Below are positions 1 through 5,398 of a DNA stretch of 5,409 nt, piece after piece. The notes below the pieces were generated by a model that was given only the letters and a program-made list of their open reading frames with translations, was not told the origin of the DNA and did no database searches. Numbering within the stretch: the stretch's first letter is position 1; each line of letters begins with the position of its first letter. This stretch comes from SVQP01 sp045606685. Its GTDB lineage: Bacteria > Bacillota > Clostridia > Oscillospirales > CAG-272. The translations under genes and the position numbers were made by a program. The stretch covers positions 1 through 5,409 of the forward strand of contig JAZUSJ010000171.1 in the NCBI GenBank assembly GCA_045606685.1, in the 5' to 3' direction.

Positions 1-2
1 AT

Positions 3-146
3 ACGGCTCCGCCGTGTAGTGATATTGTTCGGCTTCGCCTCACAGTGATATTCTATTCGCCCTGATAACTTGCGAAGCAAATACCACTCGCCAAAGGCGA
101 ATAACACTGCCAAAGGCAATATCACTCGCCCAAGGCGAATAGAACT
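3..146. repeat. Hairpin-repeat array A (spacer word AGTGNTATT)
   Basis: A chain of small inverted repeats separated by one short word. Hairpins seen: 3-7/11-15 (ACGGC, loop TCC), a degenerate one at 27-43 with core GGC-TTC-GCC, 70-73/77-80 (TTGC, loop GAA), 88-92/96-100 (TCGCC, loop AAA), 108-111/115-118 (TGCC, loop AAA) and 126-130/134-138 (TCGCC, loop CAA). The spacer reads AGTGATATT at 18-26 and 44-52. It is then inverted: AATACCACT 80-88, AATAACACT 100-108, AATATCACT 118-126, AATAGAACT 138-146. Unit length is 18-26 nt. The changeover lies around 53-69. Further pairing is possible: 51-61 is an exact reverse complement of 134-144 (11 bp), and 44-52 of 118-126 (9 bp). The array lies beyond the 3' end of the minus-strand lipoprotein gene and probably continues past the left edge. 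There is no coding potential. The function is unknown. Confidence 0.85.
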
Positions 147-176
147 GGGGAGATACTCCGCTTGGAGTATCTCCCC
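147..176. terminator. Perfect 13-bp hairpin 3' of the lipoprotein gene, possible terminator
   Basis: The arms GGGGAGATACTCC (147-159) and GGAGTATCTCCCC (164-176) pair perfectly around a GCTT tetraloop. The hairpin starts 18 nt after the stop codon of the minus-strand lipoprotein gene, where a transcript would be expected to end. There is no U-tract directly after it on the minus strand; the next bases are AGTTCTATT. An A-rich stretch precedes it, which appears as a T-run at 190-196 on the plus strand, too far from the stem for a classical plus-strand terminator. It may be a U-less terminator or 3'-end-protecting structure. It may equally be the last and longest unit of array A, since a spacer word abuts it at 138-146. 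Confidence 0.55.
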
Positions 177-194
177 ATGAGCGGATTTCTTTTT

Positions 195-3100
195 TTATTC
201 CACGCTGACTCCCGTGATCAAAACGATTGGGCAAAGTCCTTGGGGTTGGTCGTTTGGCACGATGGCAAAGATCACGTCCACCGTCTGTCCGGCATACGCC
301 GCCAGTTCGGCACACACACCGGAGGGTGCGCCCTCAACACCTTGGAACACGATCTTATCGGGATGCTCCAGCACGTCATAGCCCGTACCGGCCAAAAAGC
401 CGTTGCCTGCATTGGTAATGCCGTTTGAGGGTGTCAGCGGATCAAAGGCCGCGCGCCCGTACAGCGAGCATTCCTGCCAGGTCTTGCCACCATCCGCAGA
501 CCACATATAGGTCTTGATGCCGCCGCGTGCCACAGCCCAGCCCGCAATGGCCAGCTTGCCGCCATCCACGGTGGAGGCGTTATAATCAATGATATCCAAG
601 CCCTTATCCGAGCTGCTGCCGCGGGAATTGTACGGGCCGTCACCGTCACCTGCGCCGTTGATAAAGTCAATGAACGCGGTAAAGCGAACGTCGGAAACGC
701 TGTATCCGCTCGAAGCGTCCACAAGATCCGAGAAGGACGGCGTCACCGAGGGCTTTTCCTGCTCAGTTCCCTGTTCGGGCTTTTGTTCGCTCTCGGGCCA
801 AGGCTCGAAATCCTTTTCGCAGACCACCTTGAAGGTGCGGCTGTCTGCGCTGTCCATATTGAACGCAAACGCGTAAGAATACGTACCGTTGCGATCGTAA
901 TATACGGCATAGCCATCGTAATAGTGTGCATATCCCTTACTGTCGGGTGTCTTGGAGGAATTGACGGTCAGCTCAACCCATTCACCGCCAATCTTTTCAT
1001 AGATCACGGGAGCGGTCAGCTTGTCAAAGCCATACACACGCACGACCTTATTGTTCGATCCACCCGAAATGGTGAATTCCGCGCTCTTGCCGTTGCTCGA
1101 TCTGACGCTCGGCACAAACACGCTGTCCATCTTCTCGCCATCCTGTACGGTCAGCTTGACGCCGTCCACACAGGTATTCTCGCGGATCGCCTGTACGTTG
1201 GAATCATCGGTGGAGGTATAGAAGCCCCAGGGAGAGATGATCAGGCACAGCTTCATGGTGTCGCCCTTCTTGAGCGTCACGTTTGCAAGATCCAAAGAGA
1301 GGCTGTACTTGGAGTTCTGTCCTACCGCGACAAAGCCTGCATCACACTTCTGTCCGCCAATGGTCATTTCGGAATCGCAGATCACCACGCCCATATTGAC
1401 GTTGTTCTTTGCCCAATCCGCTGCCGTGGCCTCCAGATCGTAAAGCGCTACGTAGGGATACTGATCGCCAAGCTTGAGTACATCGGGCGTATCGGTTGCA
1501 TTAACACGTCCCTGCACGGCCTTGTTCTGTTCGTTCAGATACCCGATCTTGGTGTACGCGCCCGCGTATCCCTCAAAGGAATAGAACGAGAAGTCCTTGG
1601 CGAAATCCGCAATGCTGATATCCTCAAGCACCTCGTAGTTGATCTCGTAATAAGCGCGCAGCTCGTCTGTCTCGGGCAGCTCCACGTGGTTGTACGAAAC
1701 CTTGATCTTTCCGTCGTCCGAAATATAATCCATTTTGACGTCAGTATATACAGGGCCGGAGGAAATGATATTATTATGATAGTTTTCGGTCGCTATGTGA
1801 TTGCCCTCGGCATCGGTGTACTGCAGGAAATACTGGAAGCCACCATGGGTATGCTGGGGCTGGTTGTCATAGCCCTCTCCCCGGGGCAGCTCAAACCAAT
1901 AAGGCATGGACATCGAGCGGAAGTCGGGCAAGGTCCACAGATCACGCGCACCGTACATGGGGCAGATGCAGCTGGTCTCGGTCGTACCCAGCGAGAGGTG
2001 ATAGTACGGCCAGAAGAACTGGATAGAGGAAAGCTGCTTGAGTGGGATCTGTCCCCAGTTCATGTACAGATTCAGCACGGTCAGCTCCACCGTCTCTCCC
2101 GCCTTGAGCGAGATCGGGAAATAAGTCTCGGAATACGAAGGATCACCCGGATCAAAGACCGGCTCCTCGTTCTCGCCCTTGAAGTTCTTGCAAATCATGA
2201 CGGGAATGGGCAGGAGCATATCATCCTTGCCCAGAATCAGTGCGTTTTCAGCACATCCGCTTGAGGTTTGGGTATATACGTAAACGCTGCGATCACTCTC
2301 TGCCGTCATCGAAACATCGGCAGTATAGTGTCGGTTCTGCTCCGAGAAGAAGGGCTCGTTAAAGCCGGTACCGCCAATGCCGAAGCAGTATGCGCCTCTG
2401 AGTGCATCGTAGCCAAGGTAGGCAGCACCCTTTATGCTCTGCAGCGGATTGCGCTCATACTCGGCCTCGGTCAGAAAGGCATCAAAGCTGTGACTTTCGT
2501 CGGTATACAGGCGGTGTCCCATATAGAAATCATCCTTGGTCGTATCGGGGTTGGCGGTCAGCTCGCCGCCCTTGGGCCTTGCACGCTGGGTAACGGTATA
2601 CGTGCCGTTTGCCAAAGCCACCTCCAGCTTACCGCTTGTTTCGTGCGGCAGCAGGATAAAGCCCAGAATGCCTGCTTCCCTTATGTCAAAGCCCACGTAT
2701 TCACAGCTGTCAAAGTCCACGCCGTCCAAAGAATCGTGCGTGCCGTTCTTGTCCTTGACCACGATCTTTGCCACGGTGTCTGCGGGGATATCGGTGATCA
2801 TACCAAGGCTTTCGATCCCCGTGACATATTCGGTTGCCACAAAGTGCAGCACCTGGTTCATTTTGTCCGAATAGGTATGGAATGTTCTGTCCAGCAGCAC
2901 GGCGGGTGCGGACATATCCAGATTGACCGCCTTGATATCCTTGATCTGTACCGTCTGACCGGAACCGCCGATATCAAAGCGCAGCGAGGTGACCTTATCG
3001 GTATAGTCCGGCGTACCCGTCAGCACCACGGTATACGTATGCCACTCACCGTCCGGCTGCAGATCAAAGCGCACGCACTGCTCTGCATTGTGCCCGGTAC

Positions 3101-3905
3101 GGCTTCCCGCAATATAGTACAGCTCACCCGTGGTGGCAGCGGTCTTGACCGAAAATTGCACGGCATTATACTGATCAGCTTCAAAATACAAGCCCTGTTT
3201 GGTTGTGCTGGAAACCGTATACACGTACGGATCAAAGCCGTCTGCTACGTACGAGATCACACCGTCCGACACAGAAAAATCCTTGACCTGATTCCTTTTG
3301 ACGTTGGCCTTGGTAATTTTAAAGGCCATTTCCTTCTCGATTGCCGAGCCGCCCATAAAGTTCTGTCCCATGATGTGCGCATCATAATAATAGTAGCTCA
3401 TGCGGTAAATGTTGGTATGCGGCGCAGCCGTGGACTCGGACGCAAGATAGGTCTTGCCGTCCTCCATGGTCAAAAAGACGTCCATGGTATTTTCCAGATA
3501 CTTGTTCCCTGCCGCATTGGTCAGCGAGGTGACAAGCATGGCATCGGTGGACGAAACATTATAATCCAGGCGCATATTTTTGTTTTCAATACGGTAGCCC
3601 CGTCTTGCAGAGGTGGCATAATATGCCTGCACACCGTCAGCCAGGCGATTTGCCTGCATGATTGTGCCTGCATAAGGCCCCGTGATGACCGGCTCAACGT
3701 ATCCCGGATCATCAGGTCCCGGCTCAGGCTCGGTACCCGGCTCAGTGCCAAGCTCACTTTCCGACTCGCTCCCCTGATCGGTGGTGGCAGCGGTCTGTTT
3801 CTCGGGATCATCCGTTTGTGGATCGCGTCCCTTGCATGACGTCATGCAAGCGCCCGAAAGCAAAACAAAGGACAAGATCAAAAGAAGAATCCGTGTCAGC
3901 TTCAT
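195..3905 (-). CDS. Large secreted lipoprotein of unknown function, beta-sandwich rich
   Basis: This 1236-residue protein is probably anchored on the outer face of the cytoplasmic membrane. Residues 1-24 form a lipoprotein signal: Lys/Arg near the start, a hydrophobic core at 6-17, and two candidate lipid-attachment cysteines, C20 (SGAC) and C24 (MTSC). Residues 26-72 are an acidic Glu/Thr/Pro linker. Residues 235-330 look like a carbohydrate-binding-type jelly roll, with an aromatic/Gly pattern, a D-G-E-W-H-T-Y segment near 285-291 and a closing V-x-I-K-D-I strand near 319-324. The core at 455-790 has beta-sandwich character and conserved-looking segments: GTTETSC 640-646, LPDFRSMSMPYW 659-670, QPQHTHGG 682-689. 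A second acidic linker (1033-1057) leads to a C-terminal module (1058-1236) with AGWAV at 1121-1125 and W-S-x-D-G-G-K-T-W at 1135-1143. I do not recognise the family of the core, and no catalytic site can be assigned. The ATG at 3905 is supported by a GGAAAGGAA Shine-Dalgarno about 8 nt upstream and by the signal peptide. A glycan-binding or glycan-processing role is inferred only. The gene is alone in its transcription unit. Confidence 0.9.
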   Translation of the reverse strand: MKLTRILLLILSFVLLSGACMTSCKGRDPQTDDPEKQTAATTDQGSESESELGTEPGTEPEPGPDDPGYVEPVITGPYAGTIMQANRLADGVQAYYATSARRGYRIENKNMRLDYNVSSTDAMLVTSLTNAAGNKYLENTMDVFLTMEDGKTYLASESTAAPHTNIYRMSYYYYDAHIMGQNFMGGSAIEKEMAFKITKANVKRNQVKDFSVSDGVISYVADGFDPYVYTVSSTTKQGLYFEADQYNAVQFSVKTAATTGELYYIAGSRTGHNAEQCVRFDLQPDGEWHTYTVVLTGTPDYTDKVTSLRFDIGGSGQTVQIKDIKAVNLDMSAPAVLLDRTFHTYSDKMNQVLHFVATEYVTGIESLGMITDIPADTVAKIVVKDKNGTHDSLDGVDFDSCEYVGFDIREAGILGFILLPHETSGKLEVALANGTYTVTQRARPKGGELTANPDTTKDDFYMGHRLYTDESHSFDAFLTEAEYERNPLQSIKGAAYLGYDALRGAYCFGIGGTGFNEPFFSEQNRHYTADVSMTAESDRSVYVYTQTSSGCAENALILGKDDMLLPIPVMICKNFKGENEEPVFDPGDPSYSETYFPISLKAGETVELTVLNLYMNWGQIPLKQLSSIQFFWPYYHLSLGTTETSCICPMYGARDLWTLPDFRSMSMPYWFELPRGEGYDNQPQHTHGGFQYFLQYTDAEGNHIATENYHNNIISSGPVYTDVKMDYISDDGKIKVSYNHVELPETDELRAYYEINYEVLEDISIADFAKDFSFYSFEGYAGAYTKIGYLNEQNKAVQGRVNATDTPDVLKLGDQYPYVALYDLEATAADWAKNNVNMGVVICDSEMTIGGQKCDAGFVAVGQNSKYSLSLDLANVTLKKGDTMKLCLIISPWGFYTSTDDSNVQAIRENTCVDGVKLTVQDGEKMDSVFVPSVRSSNGKSAEFTISGGSNNKVVRVYGFDKLTAPVIYEKIGGEWVELTVNSSKTPDSKGYAHYYDGYAVYYDRNGTYSYAFAFNMDSADSRTFKVVCEKDFEPWPESEQKPEQGTEQEKPSVTPSFSDLVDASSGYSVSDVRFTAFIDFINGAGDGDGPYNSRGSSSDKGLDIIDYNASTVDGGKLAIAGWAVARGGIKTYMWSADGGKTWQECSLYGRAAFDPLTPSNGITNAGNGFLAGTGYDVLEHPDKIVFQGVEGAPSGVCAELAAYAGQTVDVIFAIVPNDQPQGLCPIVLITGVSVE
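3831..3850. repeat. 20-bp perfect palindrome within the lipobox codons
   Basis: CTTGCATGACGTCATGCAAG is identical to its own reverse complement. It covers the codons for residues 19-25 (A-C-M-T-S-C-K) of the lipoprotein, so the two candidate lipid-attachment cysteines are encoded symmetrically. It lies 54-74 nt into the message and could form a stem in the early mRNA or a dyad in the DNA. It may also be a coincidence of coding constraint. Confidence 0.7.
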
Positions 3906-3913
3906 AGTACAAA

Positions 3914-3924
3914 TTCCTTTCCTT
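3914..3924 (-). promoter_or_regulatory. Ribosome binding site of the lipoprotein gene
   Basis: On the minus strand this reads AAGGAAAGGAA and ends 8 nt before the ATG at 3905. It contains two overlapping purine-rich Shine-Dalgarno-like blocks. It fixes the start at 3905, which agrees with the signal peptide. Confidence 0.8.
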
Positions 3925-3945
3925 GGATAATGAGGTTATGTATAT

Positions 3946-3974
3946 ATTGTACATGATTGTTGTATCTCTGTCAA
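3946..3974 (-). promoter_or_regulatory. SigA-type promoter of the lipoprotein gene
   Basis: On the minus strand there is a perfect -35 TTGACA (3969-3974), a 17-nt spacer, and a -10 TACAAT (3946-3951) matching 5 of 6 consensus bases. Transcription would begin near 3939, giving a leader of about 34 nt. The -10 lies inside an imperfect dyad ATGTA-N7-TACAT (3938-3954), a possible repressor site, but A/T-rich promoters often show such symmetry by chance. A strong core promoter suggests substantial expression unless it is repressed. Confidence 0.8.
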
Positions 3975-3998
3975 GCGGTTCTGTGAGAAAGCCCATGC

Positions 3999-4028
3999 TT
4001 GGCAGCCATTTTTTCGAAATTGTGCCAA
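3999..4028. promoter_or_regulatory. Inverted repeat between the divergent promoters, possible operator
   Basis: TTGGCA (3999-4004) and TGCCAA (4023-4028) are inverted copies 18 nt apart, with the palindrome TTTCGAAA (4012-4019) between them, slightly off centre. The element lies upstream of both -35 boxes, about 25 nt from the minus-strand one and 5 nt from the plus-strand one. That suits a regulator acting on both divergent transcripts. No regulator gene is present in the window, so this remains a guess from position and symmetry. Confidence 0.3.
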
Positions 4029-4032
4029 AGTA

Positions 4033-4061
4033 TTTACTTCCCGGCTTTTTTCTGCTAAAAT
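4033..4061 (+). promoter_or_regulatory. SigA-type extended -10 promoter of the acetyltransferase-remnant/YhhN operon
   Basis: The -35 is TTTACT (4033-4038, 4 of 6 consensus bases), the spacer is 17 nt, and the -10 is TAAAAT (4056-4061, 5 of 6). The -10 is preceded by TGC, giving an extended -10. Transcription would start near 4068, about 25 nt before the first ATG of the operon. Confidence 0.7.
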
Positions 4062-4092
4062 ATAAGTAACTCAATCAACACGGAGAAAAAGC

Positions 4093-4407
4093 ATGACAGA
4101 ATACCAAAAAATGCAAAACGGCATGATCTACGATACGCAAGACGCAGAGCTTGTGCAGGTGCAAAAGCTCTGCCATCGTCTTTGCGAGCAATACAACCGC
4201 CTTGGCGTGGATGACGGGGAGCAGAAAAACAAGATCCTTTCAGAGTTGTTCGCAAACGATGACTTCGGGGCGTTCCGCGTCATGGAAGCACCCATCTTCA
4301 TCGACAACTGCCGAGAGATCACCATTGGCAAAAATTTCTACTCCAAAAGAGTCATCCGCAAGATCACGGAGCAAGACAGCATGTATCGCAAGGCAAGACG
4401 GGAGTGA
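4093..4407 (+). CDS. Internally deleted maltose/galactoside-type sugar O-acetyltransferase (probable pseudogene)
   Basis: This 104-residue product derives from the LacA/Maa family, which transfers acetyl from acetyl-CoA to sugars. Residues 1-58 match the family's N-terminal helical domain (M-T-E-Y-Q-K-M-x-x-G-x-x-Y-D start, D17-x-E-L, then an N-R-L segment). Residues 61-84 match the entry to the left-handed beta-helix, ending I-T-I-G-K-N-F-Y-S. The family would continue with about 90-100 residues of hexapeptide repeats carrying the catalytic His and the CoA-binding turns. Here residue 85 jumps straight to K-R-V-I-R-K-I-T-E-Q-D, the typical extreme C-terminus of these enzymes. Reading frame is kept across the joint, near 4344. 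Family members are usually about 185-205 residues. Acetyltransferase activity is not expected. GGAG at 4082-4085 lies 7 nt before the ATG, so it is probably still translated. Its stop is 4 nt from the next start, so it may now serve mainly as a translated leader for the membrane protein. Confidence 0.8.
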   Translation: MTEYQKMQNGMIYDTQDAELVQVQKLCHRLCEQYNRLGVDDGEQKNKILSELFANDDFGAFRVMEAPIFIDNCREITIGKNFYSKRVIRKITEQDSMYRKARRE

Positions 4408-4411
4408 AGCT

Positions 4412-5113
4412 ATGATGATCAAAAACAAAAAGCTGTTACTTTGGCTCTCGGTTGCATTTCTGTGTATCATGGCGGTGCTTGGCGTACTTTTGCAAACGGT
4501 GCAAACAAGCATTCCCGTCAATTTGCGCTATACAGCCATCGTGCTTGCCTGCCTGTTCTGCATTCTGTTTGCCGAGACGTCGGATTCCTATCTCTTCACG
4601 CAGCTTGCGCTGGTGTTCACGCTCATGGCGGATTACTTTCTCGTCTGTCGGGATGCCGTGCAGCAGCTGCCGGGCATGCTTTGCTTTTCGGTGGTGCAGA
4701 TCGCGTACTTTATGCGCCTGTACCGCGAGGACAAGTGCAGCACGCGCCGTAAGCTCCACCTTGGCTTACGCATTGCCCTTTCGGTCGCGGTCGTGGCCAT
4801 CACGCTCGCAGTGCTTGGAAAAAACTGTGATGCCGTCGCCATCGTTTCCATGTTTTATTACGCGAATCTGATTCTGAACGCTGTTTTTGCATGCATGGAT
4901 TTCAAGAAAAACCCGATTTTTGCAATCGGACTGATCTTATTCATTCTTTGCGACACGGTCATCGGACTTTCGCTGATCGATGCCTATCTGCCCATCTCCC
5001 GGGATTCGGTCATGTATCGGATCATCTTCCCCGGCTTTGACCTTGCATGGGCGTTCTACCTGCCCTCGCAGGCACTTCTGGCCATCAGCCTTTTGCCAAG
5101 GCGCAATGGATAA
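4412..5113 (+). CDS. YhhN/TMEM86-family (lysoplasmalogenase-like) integral membrane protein
   Basis: The product has 233 residues and about eight predicted transmembrane helices, near 8-29, 39-55, 62-80, 86-104, 117-136, 141-162, 169-190 and 205-228. The helix count and two membrane-embedded acidic positions fit the YhhN/TMEM86 family: A-D74-Y-F-L, where the family usually has G-D, and F-I-L-C-D181-T-V-I-G-L, where it has an S-D-type motif. The segments V-V-Q-I-A-Y-F-M-R-L (94-103) and F-Y-L-P-S-Q (215-220) also fit clostridial members as I recall them. Animal TMEM86 proteins cleave the vinyl-ether bond of lysoplasmalogens, and plasmalogens occur in many anaerobic clostridia; activity of this protein is not shown. 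The start at 4412 (ATGATG, so Met 1 or Met 2) is chosen for GGAG at 4401-4404, which overlaps the upstream stop. The open frame extends further 5', but that part is out of frame with the acetyltransferase remnant and lacks comparable support. Confidence 0.7.
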   Translation: MMIKNKKLLLWLSVAFLCIMAVLGVLLQTVQTSIPVNLRYTAIVLACLFCILFAETSDSYLFTQLALVFTLMADYFLVCRDAVQQLPGMLCFSVVQIAYFMRLYREDKCSTRRKLHLGLRIALSVAVVAITLAVLGKNCDAVAIVSMFYYANLILNAVFACMDFKKNPIFAIGLILFILCDTVIGLSLIDAYLPISRDSVMYRIIFPGFDLAWAFYLPSQALLAISLLPRRNG

Positions 5114-5148
5114 AAAAATCCGACAAGTCGAAACTTGTCGAATTTTTT
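5113..5148. terminator. Intrinsic terminator of the operon, symmetric and probably bidirectional
   Basis: CGACAAGT (5121-5128) pairs with ACTTGTCG (5133-5140) around a CGAA loop. After one mismatch (C5120/A5141), the A-run on the left pairs with the T-run 5143-5148. A T-tract follows the stem on the plus strand, and an equivalent T-tract is present on the minus strand from the A-run 5112-5118. It begins at the stop codon of the membrane-protein gene. Confidence 0.9.
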
Positions 5149-5151
5149 GTG

Positions 5152-5186
5152 AAGGGGCGATAAAAAAGATATTTTCGCCTTTTTTT
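5152..5186 (+). terminator. Second, weaker terminator-like hairpin in tandem
   Basis: GGCGA (5156-5160) pairs with TCGCC (5175-5179), extendable at the base by G-T and A-T pairs (5152-5155 with 5180-5183). The loop is A/T-rich and a run of seven T follows at 5180-5186. It lies directly after the first terminator and could act as a back-up. Confidence 0.55.
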
Positions 5187-5214
5187 GTTTGATTTTGAAC
5201 TGGCGCGTTTTAAT

Positions 5215-5398
5215 CACGGCAAAGCCGTGTATGAAATCAATGCAAAGCATTGTATGGAATCCGTCACAAGACGGTATGGAATCAACACAGGGTGTTGGAT
5301 GGAATCAAGCCGCAGAAGGATACATCTACGGTGATGCCATGCGCCTTCGGCAATTCCATACACGCAAAGCGTGATGCCATGCCAAGCCTGCGGCTTGG
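5215..5398. repeat. Hairpin-repeat array B (spacer word TATGGAAT)
   Basis: Eight inverted repeats in a row: 5215-5220/5224-5229 (CACGGC, loop AAA), 5238-5243/5247-5252 (CAATGC, loop AAA), 5261-5265/5270-5274 (CCGTC, loop ACAA), 5283-5288/5292-5297 (CAACAC, loop AGG), 5310-5316/5325-5331 (one mismatch), 5343-5345/5349-5351 (GCC, loop TTC), 5361-5365/5369-5373 (CACGC, loop AAA) and 5382-5388/5392-5398 (CCAAGCC, loop TGC). Spacers are TATGAAAT 5230, TATGGAAT 5253 and 5275, GATGGAAT 5298. They are then inverted: TGATGCCAT 5332, ATTCCATA 5353, ATGCCAT 5374. Spacing is 22-23 nt in the first half. The spacer at 5275-5282 is an exact reverse complement of 5353-5360. The array lies after the terminators of the plus-strand operon, may continue past the right edge, and encodes nothing convincing. 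Confidence 0.85.

Noticed and set aside
3..146. A CRISPR array.
   Set aside because: The constant word is only 9 nt, it changes orientation, and the intervening segments are 9-17 nt palindromes rather than about 30-nt unique spacers. No cas genes are present.
783..3839. Two very long plus-strand open frames (783-2264 and 2268-3839) opposite the lipoprotein gene, separated by a single stop.
   Set aside because: They lie in the codon-for-codon antisense register, where stops arise only opposite TTA, CTA and TCA codons, which this gene rarely uses. The single break is opposite a TCA serine codon. The translations are low-complexity Ile/His/Val/Arg-rich strings without domain features or plausible starts, while the minus strand has a signal peptide, promoter and ribosome binding site.
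3831..3850. The TGACGTCA core of the palindrome as a known regulatory site.
   Set aside because: That octamer is a eukaryotic CREB-type site and has no meaning in this bacterial context; only the palindrome itself is worth noting.
4151..4411. A longer N-terminus for the membrane protein, starting at 4151.
   Set aside because: The extension lies out of frame inside the acetyltransferase remnant, has a composition unlike a protein, and the GGAG at 4401-4404 points to the ATG at 4412.
5189..5374. A small plus-strand open frame across array B, and a minus-strand frame at 40-315 across array A.
   Set aside because: Their translations are simply the repeat words read through, with no ribosome binding site or composition typical of a protein.
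5215..5398. An integron attC array or gene cassette.
   Set aside because: Units are about 22 nt, without R/L box motifs, without coding cassettes and without an integrase.
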